In this document: one piece after another, positions 5,806 to 6,739 of the stretch
Layout: every line of letters begins with the position of its first letter
Numbering within the stretch: the first letter of the stretch is position 1
NCBI RefSeq assembly: GCF_036985595.1
Contig: NZ_BTPU01000120.1
Location: 1-6,739, forward strand
Direction: 5' to 3'
Source of the DNA: Vallitalea maricola
Lineage (GTDB): Bacteria > Bacillota > Clostridia > Lachnospirales > Vallitaleaceae
DNA: 6,739 nt
The notes under the pieces: generated by a model
What the model was told of the DNA's origin: nothing
Seen by the model: the letters and a program-made list of their open reading frames with translations, nothing else
Database searches by the model: none
Made by a program: the position numbers and the translations under genes

Positions 5806-6480
5806 TTAGGATCGTTTGTATAGAGTATTATTTTTACCATCTTGAACATAGTCCAACACATCTTTGGTCCTATAAGAGGGTCCAATTATCTTAATGATAT
5901 GCGAATGATGCAATAATCTATCAAGTATTGCATTAGCTAAGGTTATGTCAGAAAAAACTTCTCCATTTGCTAAATGGTTGATTCGTAGGTAATTGTAGAA
6001 TTATTTTCATAGCGTTTTGTAATCAGTTGGAAGAAGAGGTTGGCACCAAGTTGGTCAACTGGTAGATAGCCTATTTTCATCAATTATAACAACTTTGTAT
6101 TTACTATAATGCTTTAGTCTTGTTTCTAGACGATTTTCATGATAGGCTTTCCTAAGATTCTGTATTAAATCATGGCATGTTATCAAATAGGTTAATTGCC
6201 TATTACTTGCAGCTTCTATACCTATTGCAGTTGCAAGATGTGTTTTACCTACTCCAGGGGTACCGTAAAAGAGGATGCTTTCTTTCTATTCCAAAAATCT
6301 TTAAGTACATAAATCCATAATCTGTGCTTTTTCAACTGATGGTTGAAAATCATAGTCGTATTCGTCAGCTCGCTTCACAAAGGGAAAGCCTGCTACACTT
6401 ACTTGTATTTTTGATGCCATTTCATTTTTATGAATTATCTCTTTATCGGTAAGGTGGAGTAGCGCATCTAATACGCTAAC
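5806..6480 (-). pseudogene. istB: IS21-family ATPase helper istB, truncated and frameshifted
   Basis: Stitched on the minus strand: VSVLDALLHLTDKEI, AGFPFVKRADEYDYDFQPSV, the Walker A loop GTPGVGKTHLA (within 6238-6264), GIEAASNRQLTYLITCHDL, Walker B VVIIDE (6076-6093), GYLPVDQLGANLFFQLITKRYE, GEVFSDITLANAILDRLL, HHSHIIKIIGPSYRTKD, to TAA at 5806-5808. This is the C-terminal majority of IstB, the AAA+ partner of the IS21 transposase IstA. Lesions seen: in-frame TAA (6301-6303) and TAG (6286-6288), one extra A just after Walker B (plus-strand T4 at 6074-6077), a net frameshift before TNQPFSKW, and loss of two bases in the KWGE codons. The N-terminus is missing and no istA is present in the window. 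Confidence 0.9.
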
Positions 6481-6485
6481 CCCTT

Positions 6486-6548
6486 CCTATAATTAAAACT
6501 TTAAAAGAACAAGGTTATAGATTTGGTGATTTATACGAAGTTGAATAA
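6486..6548 (+). pseudogene. Possible 3' remnant of a polysaccharide-deacetylase-like gene
   Basis: The plus-strand frame PIIKTLKEQGYRFGDLYEVE followed by TAA begins where recognisable istB homology ends. 'Pxii..LKeqGYrF..l' is the typical C-terminal end of polysaccharide deacetylases (NodB-type). A TAA lies in the same frame just upstream, so nothing more of the gene is here. Only about 20 codons support this, and the family assignment is tentative. Confidence 0.35.
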
Positions 6549-6603
6549 ATTAATTAATATGCAGGTAAGCTAATTAAAAGGCTTTGCAGAATAAAATAAA
6601 TAA

Positions 6604-6667
6604 GAAGCTGTCAGAGTATATTTGTTGATTCTTGTATAAACAGAAAAATGTATGCTCTGACAGCTTC
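6604..6667 (+). terminator. Long inverted repeat, probable terminator
   Basis: Arms at 6604-6620 and 6651-6667 (GAAGCTGTCAGAGTATA and its complement) pair at 16 of 17 positions around a 30-base loop, followed by ATTTTATATTTA. Position just after the deacetylase-like remnant suits a terminator. The long loop is unusual, so a small palindromic repeat element is an alternative. Confidence 0.5.
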
Positions 6668-6739
6668 ATTTTATATTTAAGTAAACAGAATCAGTTGTAA
6701 TACCAATATTTTGAAAAAAGTTTATTGTATAGGTCATTG

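Noticed and set aside
5700..5885. 61-codon minus-strand reading frame
   Set aside because: Its first part is the 3' end of istB in a different frame, and its second part is the non-coding DNA after the istB stop.

Overview
The window is AT-rich, with strong AGGAGG-type ribosome binding sites, TTG starts, clostridial protein families and decayed insertion sequences. It fits a low-GC Firmicute, most likely a member of the Clostridia, in a rearranged accessory region.

Layout from left to right. Positions 1-692 (minus) hold the 5' part of a CehA/McbA-type PHP-domain metallohydrolase with a frameshift after codon 7. Divergent from it, 981-1838 (plus) encodes a 285-residue protein with the hallmarks of the phosphodiester glycosidase (NAGPA/DUF2233) fold and no signal peptide. 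A two-way terminator (1865-1900) separates it from a convergent gene for a secreted copper-amine-oxidase-N1 'stalk' domain protein (1926-2876, minus). From 2881 to about 4760 there is no intact gene: a cryptic decayed reading frame (3015-3179, minus), a badly damaged IS1182-type transposase (3676-4467, minus) and AT-rich spacer. Positions 4811-5326 and 5327-5545 (plus) are a two-gene operon: a small sigma-70-family factor of the UviA/TcdR/BotR kind and a BhlA/UviB-type holin-like membrane protein. A terminator-like hairpin follows at 5619-5672. The right end has a decayed IS21-type istB (5806-6480, minus), abutting what looks like the last 20 codons of a polysaccharide-deacetylase-like gene (6486-6548, plus), and a long inverted repeat (6604-6667).

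Main result: the motif TTTACA-N16-CTCTTT occurs three times, exactly, with the same spacing and orientation: at 863-890 (upstream of the glycosidase-like gene), 2951-2978 (no intact gene downstream) and 4760-4787 (upstream of the sigma gene). It resembles the promoters used by the TcdR/UviA sigma group. In clostridial toxin and bacteriocin loci of this type, the special sigma factor switches on a toxin or bacteriocin that lacks a signal peptide, and a holin-like protein helps release it. The window therefore looks like a compact self-activating release system: the sigma factor drives its own operon (with the holin) and a leaderless phosphodiester-glycosidase-like protein about 3 kb away, which would be its cargo. 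The cargo assignment is inference from the shared promoter and the missing signal peptide.
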